Below are positions 54,533 through 64,000 of a stretch of DNA of 64,000 nucleotides, in pieces (the first letter of the stretch is position 1; each line of letters opens with the position of its first letter). Made by a program: the position numbers and the translations under genes. Where the stretch lies: contig CM034533.1 in the NCBI GenBank assembly GCA_020002185.1, positions 66,696,612 through 66,760,611 on the forward strand. Reading direction: 5' to 3'. The notes beneath the pieces were generated by a model. It was given only the letters and a program-made list of their open reading frames with translations, had not been told where the DNA came from and did not search any database. Source of the stretch: Paraescarpia echinospica (Eukaryota; Annelida; Polychaeta; Sabellida; Siboglinidae).

Positions 54533-55059
54533 GAGTTATATTGAAGGAAGTTGAAAATCGGCCAAACCATTACTGCTTATTCGTGTGACTCAGTGATGTA
54601 ATTCTCCTGCCCCACGTATTGATGTCCCTGTAGTGGTTCATTCTTCTGCATAGCTCGAAACTTTTCCTCATAGAACGTCGTCATTGCGATTTTGTATCAC
54701 TAGAGTCTAATTATTAATAACGTTGAATTGCTTGACCATATACCTGAGTATAATGTACAAGTGTATATTCCAAAAGGTATTAAATCTAAGTTTACATAAT
54801 AAATGTCAACCAGATTTATTGGTTACAGCTGTCATTTCGGCATAGCCTATAGCTGCGGAGATGGACTATAGGCTTGTGTACCGCTTTGTTCCCTAGAGAT
54901 CCTAAATACATCACTGGGACTTAGAAGGCTTAATCATATAATAATGGTGTTAGTGTAATTACTGGCTTGAAGTATATAAGTTAGTAAAAATAAACATACG
55001 TTTTGATATATTAATTCGTAGGTATAGCGTATACAGTGTCGTCATCGTGTAATCGTTGG
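54533..55059. other. Intergenic stretch, nothing recognised
   Basis: No open frames of note and no repeat structure. Confidence 0.5.
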
Positions 55060-55510
55060 GAGCCTAACCATCACCATAAATAACCCCATCTATTACCAGC
55101 ACAAACATAGCTGACTCAAACCATTACCCTACCTCAATTATAACTAACTCCAATCATAACTAATAATAATAATCATCTTAACCCCAACGAATAATGACAT
55201 TTCATGCTAACTATTTAACTATTTATTCCTGTCGTCCGATTGTTTCCAACGTTTACCATAACCCCATCCTTAGCTAATAATAAGAACTTTAACCTTATTA
55301 ATAAAGAATTTCCACACCAACTAATTATTTCCATCAAATCATTATTTAAAACGACTATGCGATACATATGAATATTATATGTATGTATATATATATATAT
55401 ATATATATCCCTATCTCACCATAGCTGACTCCGGCCATAAATACTTGTACGAATATTAACATTTCATATTAACTATTTAATCCTTTTATCTGATTGGTTC
55501 CAATTGATTA
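55060..55510. repeat. Degenerate AT-rich satellite, left part
   Basis: Units of about 120-130 bp recur with the landmarks CATAGCTGACTC, AACTAATAATAATAA, CTTTAACC, TAACTATTTA and CTGATTGGTTCCAA. The same landmarks recur at 62236-62760. A (TA)n run lies at 55386-55408. Confidence 0.7.
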
Positions 55511-55539
55511 CCTGAACTGACCTCACTAACACTACAACA

Positions 55540-56340
55540 ATGGGCAAGACCACCGCCAAGACCAGGCCCAGTAGTGCGTCGCAGTCGAACACTGGGACCG
55601 AACTTTTGGAAGAAACTGTGACGACGTCAACAATAACATATGTGGCAACGTTCAACAGACTGGTGGAACTGCAGCAAAACATTTTCTAGAAGTGCTTGCA
55701 ATCTTTCATAGAAAGCACAAACTCTAGAATAGACAACTTCATGGCCGAGGCAATAAAATCTATGACTGATCTAAAGCACAGTCTGCAGTATACCGAACAG
55801 GAGGCGGCCGACCTCAAGCGTGCGTTATCAAACTTTGACACACAATCTAGTGCCACTAGCGTCAATCACCTACAAAAACAACTGCAGAAGCTAGAAGAAA
55901 AAGTCGACTATCTAGAATACCATCCTAGACGTACGAACGTCAGGATCGACCCTATCCCAGATATCGCGGACGAAATGTGGAAAAAAGCAGAAGAACTTGT
56001 AAAAAAAACAGCCTGTTGAATAAGTGCGCCATCACAGCAGACAAAGTCGAAACGAAGAAGATTGAGGGCACTCACCGAACGGGCGCTGCGAGAATTGTTA
56101 ACGGGGCGAAGAAGCCACGATCCGTGGTAGTGAAATTTGCATCGTTTAAGGACCGCGAGTACCTGTTAAACAAAGCTAGACTAATGAAGCCGAACGGACC
56201 GTATGTGAATGAAGACTATTCACTGAAGGTCGTACAGAAACGTAAAGATCTACTTCCGAAGATTATGTAGCTACGTGCTGAAGGGAAGTACGCGTACTTC
56301 TCATTCGACAGACTAGTTATCAGAGATCGCCCCTGACTGT
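55540..56340 (+). mobile_element. LINE ORF1 remnant with L1-ORF1p-like (transposase_22-type) domain
   Basis: Opens at ATG 55540 (MGKTTAKTRPSSASQ). It has an in-frame TAG at 55687, then a coiled coil (LKRALSNFD, QKQLQKLEEKVDYLEYHPRR), NVRIDPIPD, a frameshift in an A-run near 56005, THRTGAAR, KKPRSVVVKFASFKDREYLL and FSFDRLVIRD, with a TAG near 56268. This is the layout of L1-type ORF1 proteins, which form trimers and bind the element's RNA. Three disabling changes show that it is dead. Confidence 0.8.
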
Positions 56341-56569
56341 CGTGTGGTATGCCATCTTGAACGCCTACACATATTTCCAGTACCACAGACCTACATATGA
56401 CCAATATGTATCACGTCTACATGAATTTGTTTAACATGACTCGTGTAATTTATATTTCAATGCATTTATATTGCATTTATTATTGTTATCAGTTATGCTG
56501 TGGGTCAGACTCCATTGTGACTTACATGCCCATTCACCATTTTTTGTTTGTTTCCATACTTTCACTTGT

Positions 56570-56852
56570 GTTTAATCAAAGTAACGTTAATCAAAGTATA
56601 TATGCGCCAACTATATGGAATTCGCTTCCCGTTAATGTTAAATCAACAGAAAATATTGTTACATTTCGCCGTCACCTCAAAACCTATCTTTTCAATATCG
56701 ACTATCCTCCCTAGCTTCCTAGCACATCCATCCATTTATTGACGACTTTCGCCTATCACACGAGTACGAGAATGCTTAATCCTTTGGTTTTGGTGCGCCA
56801 CTGAGCTCGGATTGTCTGAGGATATTGGCGCGTTAGAAGTTATTTATTATTA
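56570..56852 (+). mobile_element. LINE 3' end: RT C-terminus and TTA tail
   Basis: The plus strand reads YAPTIWNSLPVNVKSTENIV and RRHLKTYLFNIDYPP, the last coding block of CR1/L2-type LINEs, then a 3' UTR ending ATTGGCGCGTTAGAAG with TTATTATTATA. It follows the ORF1 remnant directly, so both could be the two ends of one element whose ORF2 is deleted. Confidence 0.65.
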
Positions 56853-57479
56853 TATTAACTGTAATTTGCTTTTGAATGTCATCATTACAAAACCAAATGT
56901 GAACTTGTTTAATTATTTTCTTAATGATATGTCAAAATTCGTTTTATCTATGTTAACGTTATTGCATATGCTCACTTACAAAATGTTATCAAAGAACTTT
57001 ATAGTACCTATGATGATTTCTGTAAAGCATTTCATGGTTTTTGATATATGCTTTTTTGAAATTTCACATGAAATGAGGTTGTATTTAAATAGTGCAGTTT
57101 CGTACAGGTACATGGTGTGCATCGATGTATATCGATATACAGTCAATATTCACGTTGTCTTAATTTTTTGGGTGGAGGGCAGTGTTTATATATTTTCTTT
57201 TTAGTACGTTTAGTGTTAGTTATTTTATATTTTTATTTTGGGAGAGTGTATTACATATAATAATTCCCCAAAGCTTAGTGTCTACGTAATAATAATTTTG
57301 TTCTTTGTTTAATATACTTACGTTATTCTCAATCTATGTTCATGTTTTGGCAGTACGTATGCTGTAATTTATTTTCACATTTGGTTTGCTGATGAAATAA
57401 GTACATTGTGTTATATATGCATGCGGAATATTAGTAATATTCTGTTTTACAAAATGTATTTATAGTATGCTCAGGGTAT

Positions 57480-60235
57480 GGCTTGTGCAGCTCTTTTACA
57501 ACGTCTAATCTATTTTTATACGATGTGTCCTGTAAATATAAAGCACTATTGTTTATTCAATTTTGCAATATGATTGATAACAATTATTTCTCAGCGCAAT
57601 TTGGTGGTCTAGAGAACATTTTTCACTATCACATATTAAAAACGGATGAAATGAATGAAGATGGGGATATTGAACCATTTCAACATTCACCATACTTTGA
57701 CGATGATAATTTAATAAACCGTTTAACGAACAAACAAAGTAAATTTATCTTACTAAGCCTAAACTGTTGGAGTCTAAATGCAAAAATTTACGAAATTAAA
57801 ATAAAGCTAGAAGTAGTGGCTGTGAAATTAGCGCTCTATGTTTACGGGAAACATGGCTCGATGAAGAGGTTGACATTTCTTTATTTCAAATAGATGAATA
57901 TACATTAATATGCCAATACAAAATCTATAGTGCACATGCTGGCTTGGCGTTCAACCTCAGCAACACATACAATTACAAATCTGTAAATATCCATACTAAT
58001 ACAGATATTTCGGAAGGTCAATTTATTTTAAAAACATGTGCCATGAAAATAATATATTCTTTGAAATATATATATTTAGCACACCTAGATATATAATTGT
58101 AAACTACCGTATATTTACAAAAGATTTTGCATAAAATTTAGTTGATTTATAAAAATCTAAAAGTGAAACAATAATTGCAGGAGATTCAATATTGACTTGC
58201 ATAAAATTAACGAAAACCCCATAATATGTAAATATTTTAAAACAATCGTTTTATATGGTTTCTTCCCTAAAATTACTATGCCAACACGACTTTCAGAATA
58301 TTATGGAACACTCATTTGATAATATGTTATGCAACTTTTCAAAATGGATTCTTCAAATTCTCAGCTGGTATTTTAGTGAGCAATATTTCTGATCACTTTC
58401 CATACTTTCTAAGTTTGGACTATGTCGAAACCACAATGTTTATACGAATAAAACAATAAAATCCTAACTGACTCAATACATTTAAAATTGAAATGATAAA
58501 CTCAAATATTTATAATAAACCTATCACAGATACTCATGCGGATCCGAATGAAAACTACAAATTCCTCGATGAAATTGATACTGCAGCTATGGATAAATGT
58601 CTACCTAATTAAGCAATTAAATTTCACAAACATGTAAACATAAGACATTTTCTTGGATTACCAAGGGCATTATTATGTCGATAAAGTTTAGAAACAAATT
58701 GCATTCGAGAATGAAACAGACTCACGTAAATACAGAACATTAACAAAAACTTAACACTGACTTACATACTTATAATAAAATTCTTAAAAGTACAATAAGA
58801 TTAGCTAAGCAAATGCATTATCAATCCAGTTTTGAAAAGCATAAGCATGTTGTTAAAAAGACGTGGTGTTTAATTAAAGAAATTAGTAAGAAAAGTCAAA
58901 AGAAAGGACAATTTCCAGATTTGTTCAAAGTCGATGGGGAAATGATTAGTGACAAATGCATTATTGCAAACAGATTTCACACATTTTTTTCCCTAATACT
59001 GGTCCTACTCTAGCCTCTAAAACAACTACTAGTGGAGGTAAATCATACAAAGATTACATGAAAACCCCGATATTTGATAACTTCAGGTTTAGCCCAATTG
59101 ACATGGAAACTACTGTTAATATAATTAATTGTTCGATTACCTCCAAAATCAAGTTGTGGAAAAGACGGTATTTCAACACAATTACTAAAGTTACTAAAAA
59201 GTTATATCAGCAATGCAGTCACTTTAATTACCAATCAATCAATAATAACTGATATAGTTCCAGACAAATTGCAAAAGTCATACCCTTTTTCAAAACAGGT
59301 GATTTTTCTGACTTTAACAATTATCGTCCTATTTCTATCCTGCGGTGATTTCAAAAAATGTTGAAAGAAACATTCTACTGAGCTTGCTACACTCGAAATC
59401 ATAGACGAAATTATCCAAGAACTTGATAAATCGGCTACTCCAATAAATATATACCCTGATGTATCAAAAGCATTTGACACAATTGATCACAATATATTGG
59501 TAGCGAATTTAAATTACTATGGATTAAAAGACAAGGCTCTGGATCATTGTAAGTTTTTACAAATTCGTAAGCAGTACGTAGAAATTGTAAATGTTCATTC
59601 TAAGGAAATAGTCATTAACACTGGTTTCTCTCAAGGTTCAATTTTAGGGCCACTGTTATTTATATGTATATATAAATGACATAGCCCTTTCTAGTGACCT
59701 TTTCAAATTTATAACGTATGCTGACGACACAGCCCTTCTTAGTACACTAAACATATTTAACGATTCAGAAGGCCAATTGCGAAGTGAAAAGATTAGCAAA
59801 TGGTTAAAAGCTAACAAACTGCCACTAAATGCAAAAAAGACTAACTTCATGATTTTTCATATGCCTTAAGAAAAAGTAGAATGCCCCGATTTTCAAATAA
59901 ATGTGTCATATTTTAAATGTGTAAATTATTTGAAATGTTTAGGCATCACAATAAATAACCATCTAAGCTGACAGAGTCATACAAACCAAATAGCAAATTA
60001 AATATCTAAAACAATAGGCATACTAAATAAACTTAAACAGTTTTACCACATAATACAGTATATATTATGTACAATGCTCTTATTCTCCCTCATATAAATT
60101 TTTACTTACTTTTATGGGGTCATCATTCACATCGAGTTATCAAGTTACAAAAAAAGCAATACGAATAAAGAAAATATAATGCTGACGCAAGTCCTATTTT
60201 TAAAAGACTTCACTTGCTAAAGTTGGATGACATTT
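57480..60235 (+). mobile_element. Degenerate APE-type LINE, endonuclease to RT
   Basis: Plus-strand blocks in order: a leader (NLINRLTNKQSKFILLSLNC) with SLNAKIYEIK (endonuclease start, about 57710-57800); the LDEEVDISLFQIDEYT-type block out of frame near 57860-57905; KTWCLIKEISKKS (58860-58900); the early RT block with DFSDFNNYRPISIL (59290-59340); SKAFDTIDHNILVANLNYYG (59466-59525); FSQGSILGPLLF (59627-59662); the catalytic YADDTALLS (59718-59745); LKANKLPLNAKKTNFMIF (59806-59860); and the C-terminus to about 60235 (FKRLHLLKLDD). Many frameshifts and stops. The second endonuclease half is very decayed. Confidence 0.8.
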
Positions 60236-61620
60236 ATGAATGAACGTTTATTCAGAACATTGATAACAATATATATACAAGACAAGACAACCAAACAAGT
60301 TTAACTATAATACAAGTGAGAATATACAATGTTTGAAGGGGGTAAATACGAAGTCATTGACTTTTGTGTAAATTTACCCCTGACATATATTTATATATAA
60401 TTATATACCTGTATGTATACACACATATACATACATATACACACATATATACATATATATATTCACATACAGCTGTACATACGTACATGTATTTTGAGAC
60501 ATCAATATTATATTATTCGAATTTGCTATTCATCTAACCATCTAGCTACAATAATTGAAAACATGTAATGGAATATGTGCATATTCAAAATTTTAAGTAT
60601 GTGATAAGTACACATCTTTACACATATTGTAGTTTCCTCAATGGCATGATTATATTTGTGTATGATTTTATTTAAATTTCCACAACCAGATATTTCTCAA
60701 ATAAAAGGTTCTTGCATTTACGCTTAAATTCAGTAATAGTATTAGTAGTTTTTAAATGATCACATAGAGAATTCCATAATTGCACTTCTTTTACACAAAG
60801 AGACATTGATCGCATGGTAGAACAGACTCTCTGTCGTTCTAAGTCATGATTAGCATTGAGTATGCTATTTCCCGTCTAGTAAACAAACACTGAATATTTG
60901 ATAGCAAACAGCTGTAGAAAGCTTTGTACATAAATAATGATGTTTCCATTTCTATGTTATCTGGACATTTTAGAACATGTAATTGTTGGAAAAGTGCGTT
61001 TGTATGATCCAAACGTCTTGCACCAAATATAATGTGGATTACTCTTTTTTGTAATAAGAAAATACATTAGTATTTGTTGGGTACGTGTTTCCCAATATCT
61101 CTGCACAGTAATTTAAATATGGCAAAAAGAGAGAACTGTATAGAATACGTCTACTATTTATATCAAGTAGATGACAGCATTTATGCATTATAGCAGTACT
61201 TTTTGAAAGCTTTGATTGTACGTATTTTATGTGAGCTTTCCAATTTAGTAGATCATCAATAAACACACCCAAAAACTTAGTGACCCTTACTCTTTCGATA
61301 TTAACATTTCGTATTTTTATATTAATTTCTTTGTTTAGCATACGATTTCCAAATAACATATAATTGGTTTTAGATATGTTCAGAGTTAATTTATTTACTG
61401 CAAACCATGTATACATTTGGTCCAGTACGTTACATACAGTTTCGTTTAGTTTATTGATGTTATTATTTGCATAAAAGATATTAGTATCGTCTGCAAATAG
61501 AATGTATTTTACTAGATTAGATATGTTACACATATCATTAACGTATAGAATTAATAGTTTGGGGCCCAGGATCGAACCCTGTGGGACACCACATGAAATA
61601 TTGCACACAGTAGAATTATA
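60236..61620 (-). mobile_element. Non-LTR retrotransposon RT (family A), 5'-truncated
   Basis: The frame at 61608-61039 on the minus strand encodes the same RT as the 6395-8080 element: CGVPQGSILGPKLLILYVND, FADDTNIFY, VNKLTLNISKTNYMLFGNR, FLGVFIDDLLNWKAHI and LYSSLFLPYLNYC. The C-terminal part and 3' UTR follow in broken frames to 60236, where the minus strand ends AATAAACGTTCATTCA. It is truncated at about 61620, just before the GVPQG block. It abuts the 3' end of the plus-strand LINE tail to tail. Confidence 0.85.
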
Positions 61621-62235
61621 GAATTTATAAAAAAAAATGTTTACTATAAATTAATTAACAATCTTTTACTCTACTACTTCAATGTTTTTCCAAACACACA
61701 TATCCATAATATTAATCAGCTCTGCACACGTGAAAGAAATAATCTGTATATGTCCAGATTCAAACACGAATTTGCCAAAAAATGCATTGGACACAACATA
61801 GTAGAGACAGTTAACAATACACCAAATATTATCATTAACAAAATTTACACCCACAGGGTCTATATAGTTTTTCAACATACACAAACAATTTTTTTATATT
61901 TATGAATCGATTTGTCGTATTCATAATTGCTTAATTTGTAATTCGTAATACTTATTGAAATGTATACCTAAATATTCATATGTTCAGTCCTTGTATTATG
62001 TATGTATGTATGTATATATGTTGATACATTGAGTAATTATCAACTATCAAAACAAGGCTTTTCTGATTTGTGTCACCTAAATGTTGTTGTTGTTTATATT
62101 TATGGGGTGGTTCCTGTGCTAGCGATATTACATATCTTAATGGGAGTCTCCCAACCTTATCTATTACTTACGTTATTCATTGTATATCTATCGTACTTAT
62201 AGGTTAAATAAATTGATTCTGAGTTCTGAGTTCTG
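61621..62235. other. AT-rich flank ending in a LINE-type AGTTCTG tail
   Basis: No coding sequence recognised. The right end reads GGTTAAATAAATTGATTC then GAGTTCTGAGTTCTG, a short tandem tail of the kind LINEs leave at their 3' end, in plus orientation. It could be the 3' end of the element interrupted at 60235. Confidence 0.4.
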
Positions 62236-62760
62236 ATTACGCTAACCCCAATCATAAATGACTCCAGCCATAACTAATAATAATAACCTTAACTCTTCTG
62301 AATAATGGCATTTAAAACAAACTATTTAACCCTGTCATGTGATTGGTTCCAACGATTGCGCTAAATCCAACCATAGCTAAAGATAATAACTTTAATGTAA
62401 TTAATAAGGATATTTCACATTAACTATTTATTTTCATCGTCTGATTGGTTATAACTACTATGCTATATATAACACTAACCCACCGTAGTCTGACCGGTTC
62501 CAACCGCAAGTAACTAAAACAATAACTAATTATAATAATCTTAACTCTAATATATAATTATTTATTTCAGTCGAATGATTATCATACTATCTATGTATTA
62601 CCGTAGTCTGACTGGTTCCAACCGCAACTAACTAAAACAATAACTAATTATAATAATATTAACCGTAATAAATAATTATTTATTTCAGTCGTTTGATTAT
62701 CATACTATCTTTGTATTCCCGTAGTCTGACTGGTTCCAACCGCAAGTGACCAGATTTAAT
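62236..62760. repeat. Degenerate AT-rich satellite, right part
   Basis: Continues the landmarks of 55060-55510 (GACTCCAGCCATAACTAATA, GTGATTGGTTCCAACGATTG). It then forms about three close copies of a unit of roughly 110-120 bp containing GTAGTCTGACTGGTTCCAAC and CAATAACTAATTATAATAAT (62487-62750). Confidence 0.75.
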
Positions 62761-62779
62761 AAGATTTAACAAGATTGCC

Positions 62780-64000
62780 ACCCAGAGAATTAACTCTAGA
62801 TGGCTGAGGTATGTGTCGATTTTATTTTAAAACATATTCACACTACTATCACCCACACAATCATCAGATAATCTGTTCCATTCATTCACAGTCCTTACGT
62901 CTAATCTACACTGCTCCTTTACTAATGTAACTTCATGTCCTCTAGTCTTTCTATCTTTCTTAACTTAAAAAAACATATTTCTATCAATATTTTCATAACC
63001 ATTCAATATTTTAAACACTTCTGTCTGATCTTCTCTCAATCTCCTGGTTTCTAGTGTTGTTAAATCACATTCTTTAAGGCGTTTTTCATAACTAAGATCC
63101 CTCAGTTTTGGTATCATTTTAGTCGCTCTCCTCTGTACTCTTTCTAGCATATCTATGTCCTTCTTGCGGTATGGCCTCCACGCTTGTATACAATATTCTA
63201 AATGAGGCCTAACTATTGTTTTGTACAGCGGTATTATTAGTTCTTTTTCTTTATATGCTATATTTCGCCTAATCAATCCAAGGATTTGATTTCCTTTTGA
63301 AGCTGCAATTCCACACTGCTCTGAAACCTTCATTTCAGCACTAATTGTCAGTCTTTTTCTTTTACAGTAGTACTTAGTACAGTTCCCCCCATTGTATATT
63401 CTACATATTCATTCCCATGTCCTGCGTGAAGGCATTTACATTTCCCAAAATTGAACAACATTTGCCACTTTTCAGACCATTTGATCAACGTGTCAAGATC
63501 ATCTTGTAAATGCTGTCTATCTCCATCACTTTTAATCCTTCTATACACTTTGGTATCATCTGCAAATTTCAACACCTTGCTAGCTATATCATCGTCCAAA
63601 TCGTTTATATATATTAATAATAATATAGGTCCCAGTACTGATCCCTGTGGAACCCCACTCAAAACTGATTTCCAGTTTGAAGTCTCCCCATCAACAACTA
63701 CCCGTTGTCTTCTGTCAATCAGCCATTTTTCTATCCAGTTAATTATACCATTTCCTATGCTATGGGCCTTTAGTTTAAGCAGTAATGTTTGATGTGACAC
63801 TTTGTCGAAAGCTTTTTGAAAATCTAAGTAGATGATATCTACTGGTGATCCATCATCTACCCACTTAGTGATATCTTCCAAAAACATAACATATTTGTTA
63901 AGCAAGACCTCGCTTTTAAAAACCCATGTTGAGATGGGTTTATCAAGTTATGTTTAACAAGAAAATCCACCATGTGATCTTTAATTAGTCTTTCTAATAA
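62780..64000 (-). mobile_element. CR1-like LINE reverse transcriptase, continues past the window end
   Basis: Minus-strand frames 63905-63348 and 63333-62965 encode the RT: DIIYLDFQKAFDKVSH, LSGVPQGSVLGPILLLIYIN, the catalytic FADDTKVYR, then (after a one-base break near 63340) QILGLIRRNIAYKEKELI, RPHLEYCIQAW, ERVQRRATKMIPKLRDLS. The C-terminus continues out of frame to about 62785 (RTVNEWNRLSDDCV). From 63905 to 64000 coding goes on upstream with a HGFLKARSC-type block in another frame. Only two or three breaks, so it is younger than its neighbours. A fragment of the same family lies at 4515-4695. Confidence 0.88.

Overview
This is a stretch of animal genomic DNA. It is AT-rich, has spliced genes with GT-AG introns, long introns, many microsatellites and minisatellites, tRNA-headed SINEs and remnants of at least eight non-LTR and two Gypsy-type retrotransposons. 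The mix (CR1-like LINEs, one with a PHD finger and a 2A-like peptide, Gypsy pol, hAT- and Harbinger-type remnants) points to a marine invertebrate. A mollusc is my best guess, but the sequence alone does not prove it.

The one clear host gene is on the + strand at 29151-46058. It has 12 coding exons whose phases all fit and which join into a predicted 540-residue major facilitator superfamily transporter of the SLC18B1 (vesicular polyamine transporter) type, ending in an acidic dileucine sorting motif (ETTPLL). At least five of its introns carry a different tandem repeat lying against, or growing out of, a splice site: a 75-bp array built from the end of exon 3 and its donor, a (GT)n tract after exon 5, a 35-40-bp array built from the acceptor and start of exon 7, a 12-bp array before exon 9, and a 45-bp array running into the acceptor of exon 12. 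A 28-bp array fills much of intron 10. This repeated association of splice sites with minisatellites is the most unusual thing in the window. I see no bacterial-type system or CRISPR.

Layout. 1-2045: minus-strand non-LTR element (PHD finger, 2A-like motif, endonuclease). 4.5-8.1 kb: fragments of three minus-strand non-LTR elements and a small element with inverted ends. 10.0 kb: a SINE with a perfect 10-bp target duplication. 12.0 kb: a second SINE type. 14.9-17.0 kb: minus-strand Gypsy RT-RNase H-integrase remnant. 17.5-18.8 kb: probable PIF/Harbinger remnant. 20.5-23.5 kb: SINE, hAT-like nonautonomous element, 3' end of an L2/CR1-like LINE. 25.3 kb: a lone candidate exon on the minus strand. 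26-28 kb: compound microsatellite, SINE and LINE fragments. 29.1-46.1 kb: the SLC18B1-like gene. 46.2-48.1 kb: element with inverted termini that may supply the gene's poly(A) signal. 49.6-51.1 kb: broken Gypsy element. 51.5-54.5 kb: direct duplication of about 880 bp. 55-62.8 kb: AT-rich satellite split by nested LINE insertions. 62.8-64.0 kb: minus-strand CR1-like LINE that runs off the window.

All exon joins and family names come from reading the sequence; nothing was searched or aligned by computer.
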